In this document: one piece after another, positions 25,513-33,505 of the stretch
Numbering within the stretch: position 1 is the stretch's first letter
How the letters are laid out: every line of letters starts with the position of its first letter
Assembly (NCBI GenBank): GCA_045636325.1
Contig: JAZTXH010000009.1
Span: 62,001-126,000 of the forward strand
Origin: CAKSHP01 sp045636325
Lineage (GTDB): Bacteria; Bacillota; Clostridia; UBA1381; UMGS1253
Length of the DNA: 64,000 nucleotides
Reading direction: 5' to 3'
The notes under the pieces: model-generated
Told to the model about the DNA's origin: nothing
What the model saw: the letters and a program-made list of their open reading frames with translations, nothing else
Database searches by the model: none
Program-made: the position numbers and the translations under genes

Positions 25513-26607
25513 TTATATAAACATACACAAAATCTGATTTGAAACTCTTATACCCTCTTCGGTAAAAAAAACCCGACCGTCTTCCTCTTTCATAAAGCCG
25601 CCGTCTGTATATTTTTGTATATCATAAAGATTTAAAAAATCATTGCTGAATTTTTCTTTAAATTCGCTTAAAACAATTCCTTTTGTTCTGCGAAGGGAGG
25701 TTATGATATATTCCTTAATAAGCTCTTTTTGGCTAAGTACATATTTTTCAGCCCCTTTTCCTTGAAGATACTCCCCCATATCATTTGTGTTTTCATATCT
25801 TACATTTGATAAAAAGCCAACCGCTCCAAGGCCAAAGCCGTAATACTCCCCTCCGCTCCAGTATTTTAAATTATGTCTTGACTCAAAACCCGACTTTGCA
25901 AAATTTGAAATTTCATAGCGGTCATATCCGTTATCTTCTAAAAAATTACCTGCAATAGAAAACATATCTACATACAAATCTTCATCAGCCTGAGATATAA
26001 GCCCTTCTTCTTCCATTTTACAAAAAGGTGTTCCTTCCTCAATAATAAGGCTGTATGCACTTATATGCTCCGGTGAAAGTGTTGCCGTTTCCTTAAGGCT
26101 TTGAAAAAAGCTTTCCTTTGTCTGAAGCGGTATTGCAAACATCAAATCAAGATTAATATTTTCAAAACCCGCTTGTCTTAAAAGATAAAAGCTTTCCTTT
26201 GCCTGCTTTGCATTATGCATCCTACCTAAAATTTTAAGCTCAGAATCACAAAAGCTTTGCACGCCCATGCTTATTCTGTTAATTCCTGCCTTCCTGTAAA
26301 GGTAAAGCTTTTCTTTGGTAACTGTTGCGGGGTTTATTTCAATTGTTGTTTCGCAGTCCCACTCAATTTCAAAAGTTTTTCTGACAGACTCCATTAGAGA
26401 AACAACATCACTGCCATCAAGTACACTTGGCGTACCGCCGCCTATAAAAACACTGTCAATTTTACTTTTTGGTGAATTTTCAATTTGACTTTTCAATGCC
26501 GATATATACTGTTTTTTTGCATCGTCATCTACAGGAAAGCTCAAAAAATCACAGTATGCACATTTTTTTATGCAAAATGGAATGTGAATATATATACCTA
26601 AACTCAT
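25513..26607 (-). CDS. hemW: HemW-like radical SAM protein
   Basis: Formerly annotated as oxygen-independent coproporphyrinogen oxidase; HemW proteins are now regarded as heme chaperones. The 364-residue protein has the radical SAM motif CIKKCAYCDF near the N-terminus, FIGGGTPSVL, RISMGVQSF, and a C-terminal HemW domain with YWSGGEYYGFGLGA. It follows lepA by six bases, the usual lepA-hemW pairing in Firmicutes. Confidence 0.93.
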   Translation of the reverse strand: MSLGIYIHIPFCIKKCAYCDFLSFPVDDDAKKQYISALKSQIENSPKSKIDSVFIGGGTPSVLDGSDVVSLMESVRKTFEIEWDCETTIEINPATVTKEKLYLYRKAGINRISMGVQSFCDSELKILGRMHNAKQAKESFYLLRQAGFENINLDLMFAIPLQTKESFFQSLKETATLSPEHISAYSLIIEEGTPFCKMEEEGLISQADEDLYVDMFSIAGNFLEDNGYDRYEISNFAKSGFESRHNLKYWSGGEYYGFGLGAVGFLSNVRYENTNDMGEYLQGKGAEKYVLSQKELIKEYIITSLRRTKGIVLSEFKEKFSNDFLNLYDIQKYTDGGFMKEEDGRVFFTEEGIRVSNQILCMFI

Positions 26608-26613
26608 TTTTTT

Positions 26614-28413
26614 CTACTCATCAAGCTTTAAAACAGACATAAACGCCTCCTGTGGCACTTCTACACTGCCTACCTGACGCATACGTTTTTTACCTTCCTT
26701 CTGTTTTTCCAAAAGCTTTTTCTTTCTTGTAATATCGCCGCCGTAACACTTTGCCAATACGTCTTTACGCATTGCTTTAACTGTTTCTCTTGCAATAATT
26801 TTTCCGCCAATTGCCGCCTGAATGGGAACTTCAAACAGCTGTCTCGGGATTGCTTCTTTAAGCTTTTCTGCAATTCGTCTTCCCCGCGCATAGCTTTTTT
26901 CACGATGAACAATAAATGAAAGCGCATCTACCACTTCGCCGTTTAACATCATATCAAGTTTAACCAAATCAGATTTCTGATACCCCACAAGCTCATAATC
27001 GAAAGAAGCGTATCCCCTTGTTCTTGACTTTAATGCATCAAAAAAGTCATATATAATTTCATTAAGCGGCATCATATAATGAAGCGAAACTCTGTTTTCG
27101 TCGATATACTGCATATCCTTGTATGTTCCTCGTCTATCTTGACAAAGCTCCATAATTGCGCCTACATATTCTTTGGGAACCATAATGTTTGAAGAAACAA
27201 CAGGCTCCTCCATATAATCAATTTCCGATACAGGCGGCAGATTTGTAGGGTTATCAATGTTTAAAATATCTTTGTTTGTTTTTATAACCTTATATACAAC
27301 GCTCGGCGCAGTGGTAACCAAATCTAAATTAAACTCACGCTCCAAACGTTCCTGAATGATTTCCATGTGCAAAAGCCCTAAAAATCCGCATCTGAAGCCA
27401 AAACCCAATGCAATTGAGGTTTCAGGCTCAAAAATAAGTGCCGCATCGTTTAACTGCAGCTTCAAAAGTGCATCATTTAAATCGTTATATTTTGCACCAT
27501 CTGCCGGATATATACCACAAAACACCATGGGCTGAACATCACGATACCCCTGAAGAGGCTCTTTTGCAGGATTATCCACAGTTGTAACCGTATCTCCCAC
27601 CTTTGCATCACGCATACTTTTAATGCTTGCGGCAATATAGCCAACCTCACCTGCAGACAAGCTTTTTGCAGGTTGCATATCAGACGGCTTTAAATATCCC
27701 ACTTCAACAACGTCATAACGTGCTTTTGTTGCCATCATTTCAATGGTGTCGCCGGCTTTTACGGACCCTTCCTTAACTCTTACATATATAATAACACCTC
27801 TGTAGCTGTCATAATATGAGTCAAAAATAAGTGCCTGAAGAGGTGCTGATTTATCACCCTTTGGTGCAGGTATTTTTTCAACTATAGCTTCTAAAACAGA
27901 TTCAATATTAATATTGTTTTTTGCAGAAACAAGCGGTGCATCCTGAGCTTCGATACCAATAACATCTTCGATTTCGTCTTTAATCACATCAGGTCTTGCT
28001 GACGGTAGGTCAATCTTATTTACAACCGGAACGATTTCCAAATCGTGCTCAATAGCAAGATATGTGTTTGCAAGGGTCTGGGCTTCAATTCCCTGAGATG
28101 CATCCACAACTAAAATTGCACCCTCACATGCCGCAAGGCTTCTTGAAACCTCATAATTAAAGTCAACATGACCAGGGGTGTCAATCAAATTAAGAACGTA
28201 ATCCTTGCCGTCTTTTGCTTTATAATTAAGCCTTACCGCTCTTGCCTTAATAGTTATACCACGCTCTTTTTCAAGCTCCATATTGTCAAGCAACTGACTT
28301 TCCATATCACGGCTTTCAACCTCACCTGTGTTTTCCAAAAGCCTGTCAGCAAGGGTTGATTTACCATGGTCTATATGTGCAATAATCGAAAAATTTCTTA
28401 TATTATCCTGCAT
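26614..28413 (-). CDS. lepA: Elongation factor 4 (LepA)
   Basis: A 599-residue ribosome-associated GTPase. It has the G1 motif AHIDHGKSTLADR, G3 DTPGHVDF, G4 NKIDLP, EF-G-like domains II, III and V, and the LepA-specific C-terminal domain (GGDITRKKKLLEKQKEGKKR). Length is standard. The ATG has AGGAGG before it, and a promoter lies at 28455-28483. Confidence 0.97.
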   Translation of the reverse strand: MQDNIRNFSIIAHIDHGKSTLADRLLENTGEVESRDMESQLLDNMELEKERGITIKARAVRLNYKAKDGKDYVLNLIDTPGHVDFNYEVSRSLAACEGAILVVDASQGIEAQTLANTYLAIEHDLEIVPVVNKIDLPSARPDVIKDEIEDVIGIEAQDAPLVSAKNNINIESVLEAIVEKIPAPKGDKSAPLQALIFDSYYDSYRGVIIYVRVKEGSVKAGDTIEMMATKARYDVVEVGYLKPSDMQPAKSLSAGEVGYIAASIKSMRDAKVGDTVTTVDNPAKEPLQGYRDVQPMVFCGIYPADGAKYNDLNDALLKLQLNDAALIFEPETSIALGFGFRCGFLGLLHMEIIQERLEREFNLDLVTTAPSVVYKVIKTNKDILNIDNPTNLPPVSEIDYMEEPVVSSNIMVPKEYVGAIMELCQDRRGTYKDMQYIDENRVSLHYMMPLNEIIYDFFDALKSRTRGYASFDYELVGYQKSDLVKLDMMLNGEVVDALSFIVHREKSYARGRRIAEKLKEAIPRQLFEVPIQAAIGGKIIARETVKAMRKDVLAKCYGGDITRKKKLLEKQKEGKKRMRQVGSVEVPQEAFMSVLKLDE

Positions 28414-28454
28414 ATTATCCTCCTGTTAAATACAAAAATTCCATAATAACATAT

Positions 28455-28483
28455 ATTATATCACATTTTTTAAAGTTTGTCAG
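28455..28483 (-). promoter_or_regulatory. Promoter for lepA-hemW
   Basis: CTGACA, 17 bases, TATAAT on the minus strand, about 42 bases before lepA. Confidence 0.65.
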
Positions 28484-28523
28484 CACTTTTTTTATTTTTG
28501 TAAAAAATATTTGAAATTAAATA

Positions 28524-28565
28524 GGCTGTAGTAAAACCGATTTTAAAAATCGTTTTGCTACAACC
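28524..28565 (-). terminator. Long hairpin between the TIGR03915-like gene and lepA
   Basis: About 20 base pairs (GGTTGTAG, AAAAC and GATTTT with their complements, one mismatch and one bulge) follow the stop of the upstream gene. The T run after it is weak, so it may be an inefficient terminator or a 3'-end stabiliser. Confidence 0.5.
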
Positions 28566-28586
28566 CATCATCTTAATTAATGATTT

Positions 28587-29345
28587 TTATATTTCTTTTT
28601 TCATTTCGGTAATATTGTGCCAGTATTTTTTCGGCATATGCTGTCGGCGCAGCTTCTCATTTTTTCTGCCCTTAATGCCGACTGTATTGTAAAACTTAAG
28701 CCACAGCTTCTCATAATATTCTTCGTCCTCGCTTTTTTCAAAGTTTGCCGCCATATCGCTGTCCACCTGATAAATCGCCCATTTTTTAGTGTCATACACT
28801 GCGGCAAGATGGCGGTTTTCATCATATATCATCCAGGCTGTGTTTGAAAGTCTGTCAGAAAAATAGCTTGCAAGGCGGGCAAGAACATTATTTTCCGGAT
28901 TAATTTTAGCATACATAATGCCGTTTTTCGTTTTTACAAATCTTAAAAATCCGCTAAGGCGGTTTATTTCGTAAGTAACATATTTATTAATTCTTACTGC
29001 TTTTATAATCCATGGGTCAGCTAAGTGATTTCCGACTGTTGCCCCCACCTCATACCCTATTTTTAAATAATTATATATAACGGTTTCTTTTTCCTTGTCA
29101 CTAGACAGATAAACATTGTAAACCACATTTTGTGCCCTCCGTGAAATTTTTACACCTATAGAGCGGTAAACTGCGTTAAACTTATCCATATCGGTTTTAA
29201 TATTTATCATTTCGCTGAAAAGCCGCATCTGAGCATCCTTTTGCTCAATAATTTCCTCCGGATTTTCTTTTTTGTAATACGCTCGGTGCACGGCACACAA
29301 AAGCCCTTCAAAGCTTCCGTCATATACATATATAATACTGTTCAT
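28587..29345 (-). CDS. TIGR03915-family putative DNA-repair/metabolism protein
   Basis: The 252-residue protein starts MNSIIYVYDGSFEGLLCAVH, the conserved opening of TIGR03915 proteins, which occur with a radical SAM partner as here. Near the middle is VRINKYVTYEINRLSGFLRF and near the end KKYWHNITE. The family is linked to uracil-DNA-glycosylase-like proteins and is presumed to act on DNA. I chose the ATG at 29345 with GGAG eight bases upstream; the frame opens at a GTG at 29354. The biochemical role is unproven. Confidence 0.82.
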   Translation of the reverse strand: MNSIIYVYDGSFEGLLCAVHRAYYKKENPEEIIEQKDAQMRLFSEMINIKTDMDKFNAVYRSIGVKISRRAQNVVYNVYLSSDKEKETVIYNYLKIGYEVGATVGNHLADPWIIKAVRINKYVTYEINRLSGFLRFVKTKNGIMYAKINPENNVLARLASYFSDRLSNTAWMIYDENRHLAAVYDTKKWAIYQVDSDMAANFEKSEDEEYYEKLWLKFYNTVGIKGRKNEKLRRQHMPKKYWHNITEMKKEI

Positions 29346-29365
29346 TTTTATCACTCCATTATTTT

Positions 29366-30652
29366 TTATATAGCCATAACTTCACACTTTTGTTCTGATT
29401 CAAACAAGGGCAACTGCGTAAATTTTTCCTCCATGAGCCTTGGCAGAAAACTTTTATCACATATAATGTTTGCTAAAATAAATTCCTTTGAAAAAATCAT
29501 TCCCTTTTCATATTTTCCGTTACATGTTATAAAATATTTTGCACGCTTTAACACGATTCCCATTCTCTTTAAATCTTCATACTGTATGCTTCTTACCTTT
29601 CTTGCCCTGCAAATTCGAAATGCACTTTGAGTACCAATGCCCGGCACGCGAAGAAGCATACTGTAATCTGCGGTGTTAATTTCAACAGGGAAACGATTGA
29701 GATTTCTTATAGCCCAATTACATTTCGGGTCAAGAGCAGGCGAAAAATTAGGCTCCCTGGGTGTAAGAATTTCATCAGCTTCAAAGCCGTAAAATCTCAT
29801 CAGCCAGTCTGCCTGATACAATCTGTGTTCACGAAGAAGCGGCGGAGTTGTCAGCTGCGGCAGATTATTCCCCTGACGCGCAGGAATATAAGCAGAAAAA
29901 AACACACGCTTTAGTGAATATTTATTATACATCCCTTGCGTAAGCTTTAAAATCTGATAATCGCTTTCACCACTCGCACCAATAATCATTTGCGTGCTTT
30001 GACCTGCCTGAGCAAACTTTTTTGCACTCCTGTGTTTTACAATTTCGCCCCTTGCTTCGATAATGGAATTTTTTATCTGACCCATAGGCGCTAAAATTGC
30101 GTTTTTGCTTTTCTGCGGTGCAAGCTTTTTTAAGCTTTGCTCACTTGGAAGCTCAATATTAACGCTTAATCGGTCAACAAGAAAACCAAGCCTTTGCACA
30201 AGTGCCGGGTCTGACCCAGGAATCACCTTGGCGTGAATATAGCCGTTAAACCAGTAATGATAGCGAAGTTTTTCTATGGCACTGCACATAAGCTCCATTG
30301 TGTAATCAGGATTTTTATAAACAGCTGAGCTTAAAAACAAACCTTCAATATAATTTCTAATATAAAAATTAATTGTTAAATCAGCAACCTCATCTGGCGT
30401 AAAGCTTGCCCTTGGTGTATCACAGGATATGGCATTCACACAATATTTACAATCATAAACACATTCATTTGATAAAAGAATTTTTAATAAAGAAATACAT
30501 CTTCCGTCAGATGCAAAACTATGACAAATACCCGCACAGCTTGTATTACCCATTCCTTTATCATTTGATTTTCTGTTAATTCCGCTTGATGTGCACGCAG
30601 CATCATATTTTGCCGCATCCGTTAAAATCTTTAATTTTTCTTCCACATTCAT
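29366..30652 (-). CDS. Putative DNA modification/repair radical SAM protein (TIGR03916-like)
   Basis: A 428-residue protein with a radical SAM motif CVYDCKYCVN, preceded by a conserved CTSSG and CAGICHSF region, and ending in a helix-hairpin-helix DNA-binding segment (LLRVPGIGTQSAFRICRAR). That combination and the neighbouring TIGR03915 gene, 20 bases downstream, define the known but uncharacterised pair. A DNA-directed reaction is inferred from the HhH motif. Confidence 0.87.
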   Translation of the reverse strand: MNVEEKLKILTDAAKYDAACTSSGINRKSNDKGMGNTSCAGICHSFASDGRCISLLKILLSNECVYDCKYCVNAISCDTPRASFTPDEVADLTINFYIRNYIEGLFLSSAVYKNPDYTMELMCSAIEKLRYHYWFNGYIHAKVIPGSDPALVQRLGFLVDRLSVNIELPSEQSLKKLAPQKSKNAILAPMGQIKNSIIEARGEIVKHRSAKKFAQAGQSTQMIIGASGESDYQILKLTQGMYNKYSLKRVFFSAYIPARQGNNLPQLTTPPLLREHRLYQADWLMRFYGFEADEILTPREPNFSPALDPKCNWAIRNLNRFPVEINTADYSMLLRVPGIGTQSAFRICRARKVRSIQYEDLKRMGIVLKRAKYFITCNGKYEKGMIFSKEFILANIICDKSFLPRLMEEKFTQLPLFESEQKCEVMAI

Positions 30653-30834
30653 CCTTTTATCACCTCAAACATATGTTCTATTATTTATTATAGCATATCC
30701 TATTAAAAATTGCAAACAAAAGTTCGGTTTTTAATAAAATTTTTTTGTATTAAACTTTTTTATAATGTAAATAATAGTATTGAAGAAATTTTAAAGCAAG
30801 AAAAATTTTTTAAACAAGAAAGGAATAATGACAA

Positions 30835-31641
30835 ATGAAAAAAAACTTTTTCATTGATAAAACAAAAAAGAAAATAAAGGAAAAAAGATTCTATATTGTG
30901 CTTGCATTTTGTCTTTTAACAATAAGCACAATAGCCTTTACAAACTCAATTTTAGAAAAGCCTAATGCCCCTGCAGAAAACAAAAATTCCGATGTAAAAT
31001 ACGCATTACCCGAGCCTATAGGCGAGCCCGAGAGCGAAAATGAAATTATTACTCAAACATTTCCTCCTCAAAACGAAACCCCTGTTGAAGATTACGAGCC
31101 TGAAGAAAATCAGGAAAAAGAAAGTGAAATTTCAGTTGAAAACGATACCGATTACAATCAAACCACAGCCGAAAAAGAAAATGATTCACTTCAACAAAAT
31201 GAATCCTTCCCCGCTGCCACAGAAGTTCAAAAAACCTTAAGAAAAATTACACCACCTGTCCCCGGTGAAATTCTTCTGCCCTTCAGCAATACACCGGCTT
31301 ATCAGAAGACAACCGAAGACTGGCGCACTCATGAAGCCATTGACTATTCAGTGGATACGGGATATGAAATTGCCGCCGCAGGCTCAGGTAAAATTTTAAA
31401 AATATCAGATTCAGGACTTTATGGTGCAAGCATAATAATCGACCACGGAAATACAATGAAAACACTTTATGCAAATGTATCCGCTGCAGAGGGCCTTAAA
31501 GAAGGAGACTTTGTAACCACAGGCGATATAATTGGTTTTGCCGATAACACTTCCCTATGCGAAAAGTATGATAAACCTCATATCCATTTTGAAGTTATGA
31601 TAAATGATAAAAATGTAAACCCCAACGAGTGGCTCGAATAG
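30835..31641 (+). CDS. spoIIQ: SpoIIQ-like M23 peptidase-domain protein
   Basis: The 268-residue protein has a short basic cytoplasmic tail, one membrane helix (about residues 19-38), a long acidic Glu/Asn/Gln-rich linker (about 45-140) and a C-terminal M23 (LytM) domain. Metal-site motifs HEAID and HIHFE are both present, so unlike Bacillus SpoIIQ the site looks complete, as in clostridial SpoIIQ. In sporulation SpoIIQ sits in the forespore membrane and binds SpoIIIAH across the intermembrane space. Another membrane-bound M23 protein remains possible because no other spoII genes are nearby. Confidence 0.72.
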   Translation: MKKNFFIDKTKKKIKEKRFYIVLAFCLLTISTIAFTNSILEKPNAPAENKNSDVKYALPEPIGEPESENEIITQTFPPQNETPVEDYEPEENQEKESEISVENDTDYNQTTAEKENDSLQQNESFPAATEVQKTLRKITPPVPGEILLPFSNTPAYQKTTEDWRTHEAIDYSVDTGYEIAAAGSGKILKISDSGLYGASIIIDHGNTMKTLYANVSAAEGLKEGDFVTTGDIIGFADNTSLCEKYDKPHIHFEVMINDKNVNPNEWLE

Positions 31642-31644
31642 AAA

Positions 31645-31690
31645 AGAAAAAATCAGCAGAAGTTTATAAAAAATTTCTGCTGATTTCTTA
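31645..31690. terminator. Bidirectional terminator between spoIIQ and carD
   Basis: A perfect 12-base stem (AAATCAGCAGAA with TTCTGCTGATTT) with A-rich and T-rich flanks, between two convergent genes. Confidence 0.82.
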
Positions 31691-31698
31691 TGTAAATT

Positions 31699-32196
31699 TT
31701 ATTTATTTGCTTCTTTACTGCAAGCACAATCCAAAAGCATTTCAAGTTCATCAAAACTTTTACCTGAAGCTAAAATAAGCTCGCTGAAAAGAATCTGCTT
31801 TGAATTATTAAGCATTTTTCGCTCACCAGTGGAAAGCCCTTTCTGCTTGTCCCTTATAACAAGACTTTTAACTACTGCTAAAACCTCAAAAATATCACCG
31901 GTTTTTATACGCGACATATTATCTCTGTAACGCTTATTCCAGTTATTCTCTCTTACATTATCAAAAACAGTATTAAATTCAGAAATGACCTTTTTTGCAT
32001 ATTCATCGTCTATAATATCACGCACACCAATTTCTTCAAGCTTCGAAGTTGAAAGCATAACCTTCATGTCGCCTGCAGGCAATTTTAAAACGTAATAGCT
32101 TTGCATTTCGCCTAAAATTTCTCTTTCTTCAATTCCGATAATTTCTCCCGCGCCGTGCATAGGATATAAAATTTTGTCACCTATTTGATACTCCAT
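31699..32196 (-). CDS. CarD-family transcriptional regulator
   Basis: A 165-residue RNA-polymerase-binding protein. The N-terminal RNAP-interaction Tudor-like domain is clear (YQIGDKILYPMHGAGEIIGIEE), followed by a helical domain with NWNKRYRDNMSRIKTGD and the family's KGLSTGERKMLNNSKQIL stretch. CarD proteins stabilise promoter complexes. The gene has a long leader with striking inverted repeats (32272-32415) and a good promoter at 32416-32444. Confidence 0.9.
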   Translation of the reverse strand: MEYQIGDKILYPMHGAGEIIGIEEREILGEMQSYYVLKLPAGDMKVMLSTSKLEEIGVRDIIDDEYAKKVISEFNTVFDNVRENNWNKRYRDNMSRIKTGDIFEVLAVVKSLVIRDKQKGLSTGERKMLNNSKQILFSELILASGKSFDELEMLLDCACSKEANK

Positions 32197-32271
32197 AGCT
32201 TTAAATCCCCCTGAATGCTATATCCAATACCCATACTTATAATATAATTACAGAATCAGTGAACAATTTAG

Positions 32272-32415
32272 ATGCCGCAAAATCATTTTACCAGGAGTAA
32301 AAATACTTGCTTGCAAGGGCATTTTTGCGACGCCGTCAATTGACACAGCGCTCGAAAGAGCGCAAAAAGCCAAAAGGCTTTAAGAATTTTATGAAATAAA
32401 ATTCTGTATGTGTCA
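32272..32415 (-). ncRNA. Structured leader or small RNA candidate upstream of carD
   Basis: Downstream of the promoter at 32416-32444 the minus strand holds three back-to-back perfect hairpins: AGAATTTTAT/ATAAAATTCT, AAAGCC/GGCTTT and GCGCTC/GAGCGC. All three are enclosed by a 10-base inverted repeat AATTGACACA/TGTGTCAATT (32338-32347 and 32409-32418). A second branched element follows: GTCGCAAAA pairs with TTTTGCGGC and encloses CTTGC/GCAAG and TTTTAC/GTAAAA hairpins. The outer 10-base repeat overlaps the -10 box, so only part of it would be transcribed. I recognise no named riboswitch. A small mobile element with terminal repeats is an alternative. Confidence 0.5.
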
Positions 32416-32444
32416 ATTATACCATATCCTTTATCAAAAGTCAA
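32416..32444 (-). promoter_or_regulatory. Sigma-A promoter driving the carD leader
   Basis: TTGACT, 17 bases, TATAAT on the minus strand; expected transcription start near 32409, leaving a leader of about 210 bases. Confidence 0.75.
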
Positions 32445-32559
32445 ACCACTATGCAGATTTTTCGTCAAATTGCTTTAAATCATTTGCTGCTTTTTGTGCA
32501 CTTTTTTATTTGTATACTGAGTATATTTATATAATTTTATCAATTATGACACCGTCATG

Positions 32560-33441
32560 TCAAGCAATAGACTTTTCACCATCAAATAAAAGTATTCCGT
32601 AAGCTATGCCAAAGCTTCCGCCCTGCAAAATCCATTTTTTAAACTTTCTTTGAAGTGATATATTTTCAAGCAAATCATTTGCATCTTTTCCCCACTGATT
32701 ACCAAAAACTCTCCAGCCGTCACAAAATTCATCCTGCTCAATTACTTTAATAATATCAAACATCTCAGCAAACTGCGTTGTATTTGAATTCTTTCCAAAC
32801 ACCTTTTTATACTCGGGGTACAAAATCCATGAATAGCACATTACAGGCAAAACACCGTTCTTTTTAACAAAAGGCTTATGTTTATTAAATTCGTATGCAC
32901 GCTTTAAACAATCCAATACGCTTTTCCTTGTAAGTTGTCCTGATGAAGGTATATGGCACTCTAGAACCATATCCCCCTTTTTTATGGTTATATCACATTT
33001 TTTATAATCATCAAATTCAAATTCTTTATAATCATACTGAAGTCTTCCGTGGGCAAAACGAGTCATGTCAAACCATCCGCCAAACCATTGTGCTGCAAAT
33101 GTGCCGCACACATTATGAACTTTCCTGCATTCTGTAAGCTTATATTTTAAATCATACATAGACTCGATATATTTTTCTTCACTAAGGTCGGATTTTTTGT
33201 ATCTGTCCCATGTCTTTTGTGCACATATAAGTGAAAACAGCATCCACACTGTATATTCATGAATACCTTTTAAATCAAGTGCTCTCACTTTTTCAAATGC
33301 AGCATTATATTCAATCTCACCTGCAAAATATTTTCTTGCTATTTTTTCAACTTCAATGCCTAAAACAACCTCAGCATTAAGGATGCACGCAATATCATCC
33401 TCCGGGAAAGATATTTTTTTCATTAATTCTGTGATTTCCAT
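32560..33441 (-). CDS. Acyltransferase-domain protein (NAT_N plus GNAT_C type)
   Basis: The 293-residue protein resembles the two-domain acyltransferases of Clostridia: an N-terminal helical NAT_N-like part and a C-terminal GNAT-related domain with LECHIPSSGQLTRKSVLDC, LPVMCYSWILYPEYKKVF and WRVFGNQWG. I chose the ATG at 33441, which has GGGTGA six bases before it, over the GTG at 33450. The gene stands alone between carB-dapF and carD. Acyl donor and acceptor are unknown, and the family call is from motif memory. Confidence 0.65.
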   Translation of the reverse strand: MEITELMKKISFPEDDIACILNAEVVLGIEVEKIARKYFAGEIEYNAAFEKVRALDLKGIHEYTVWMLFSLICAQKTWDRYKKSDLSEEKYIESMYDLKYKLTECRKVHNVCGTFAAQWFGGWFDMTRFAHGRLQYDYKEFEFDDYKKCDITIKKGDMVLECHIPSSGQLTRKSVLDCLKRAYEFNKHKPFVKKNGVLPVMCYSWILYPEYKKVFGKNSNTTQFAEMFDIIKVIEQDEFCDGWRVFGNQWGKDANDLLENISLQRKFKKWILQGGSFGIAYGILLFDGEKSIA

Positions 33442-33505
33442 AATCTTCACCCGCCTATATAAAAAGGATTAAAAGGGACCGCAAATGCAGTCCCTTTTCG
33501 TTTAA

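Noticed and set aside
32283..32468. Minus-strand 61-residue open frame upstream of carD
   Set aside because: It spans the -10/-35 promoter and three perfect hairpins, so it is better explained as non-coding.
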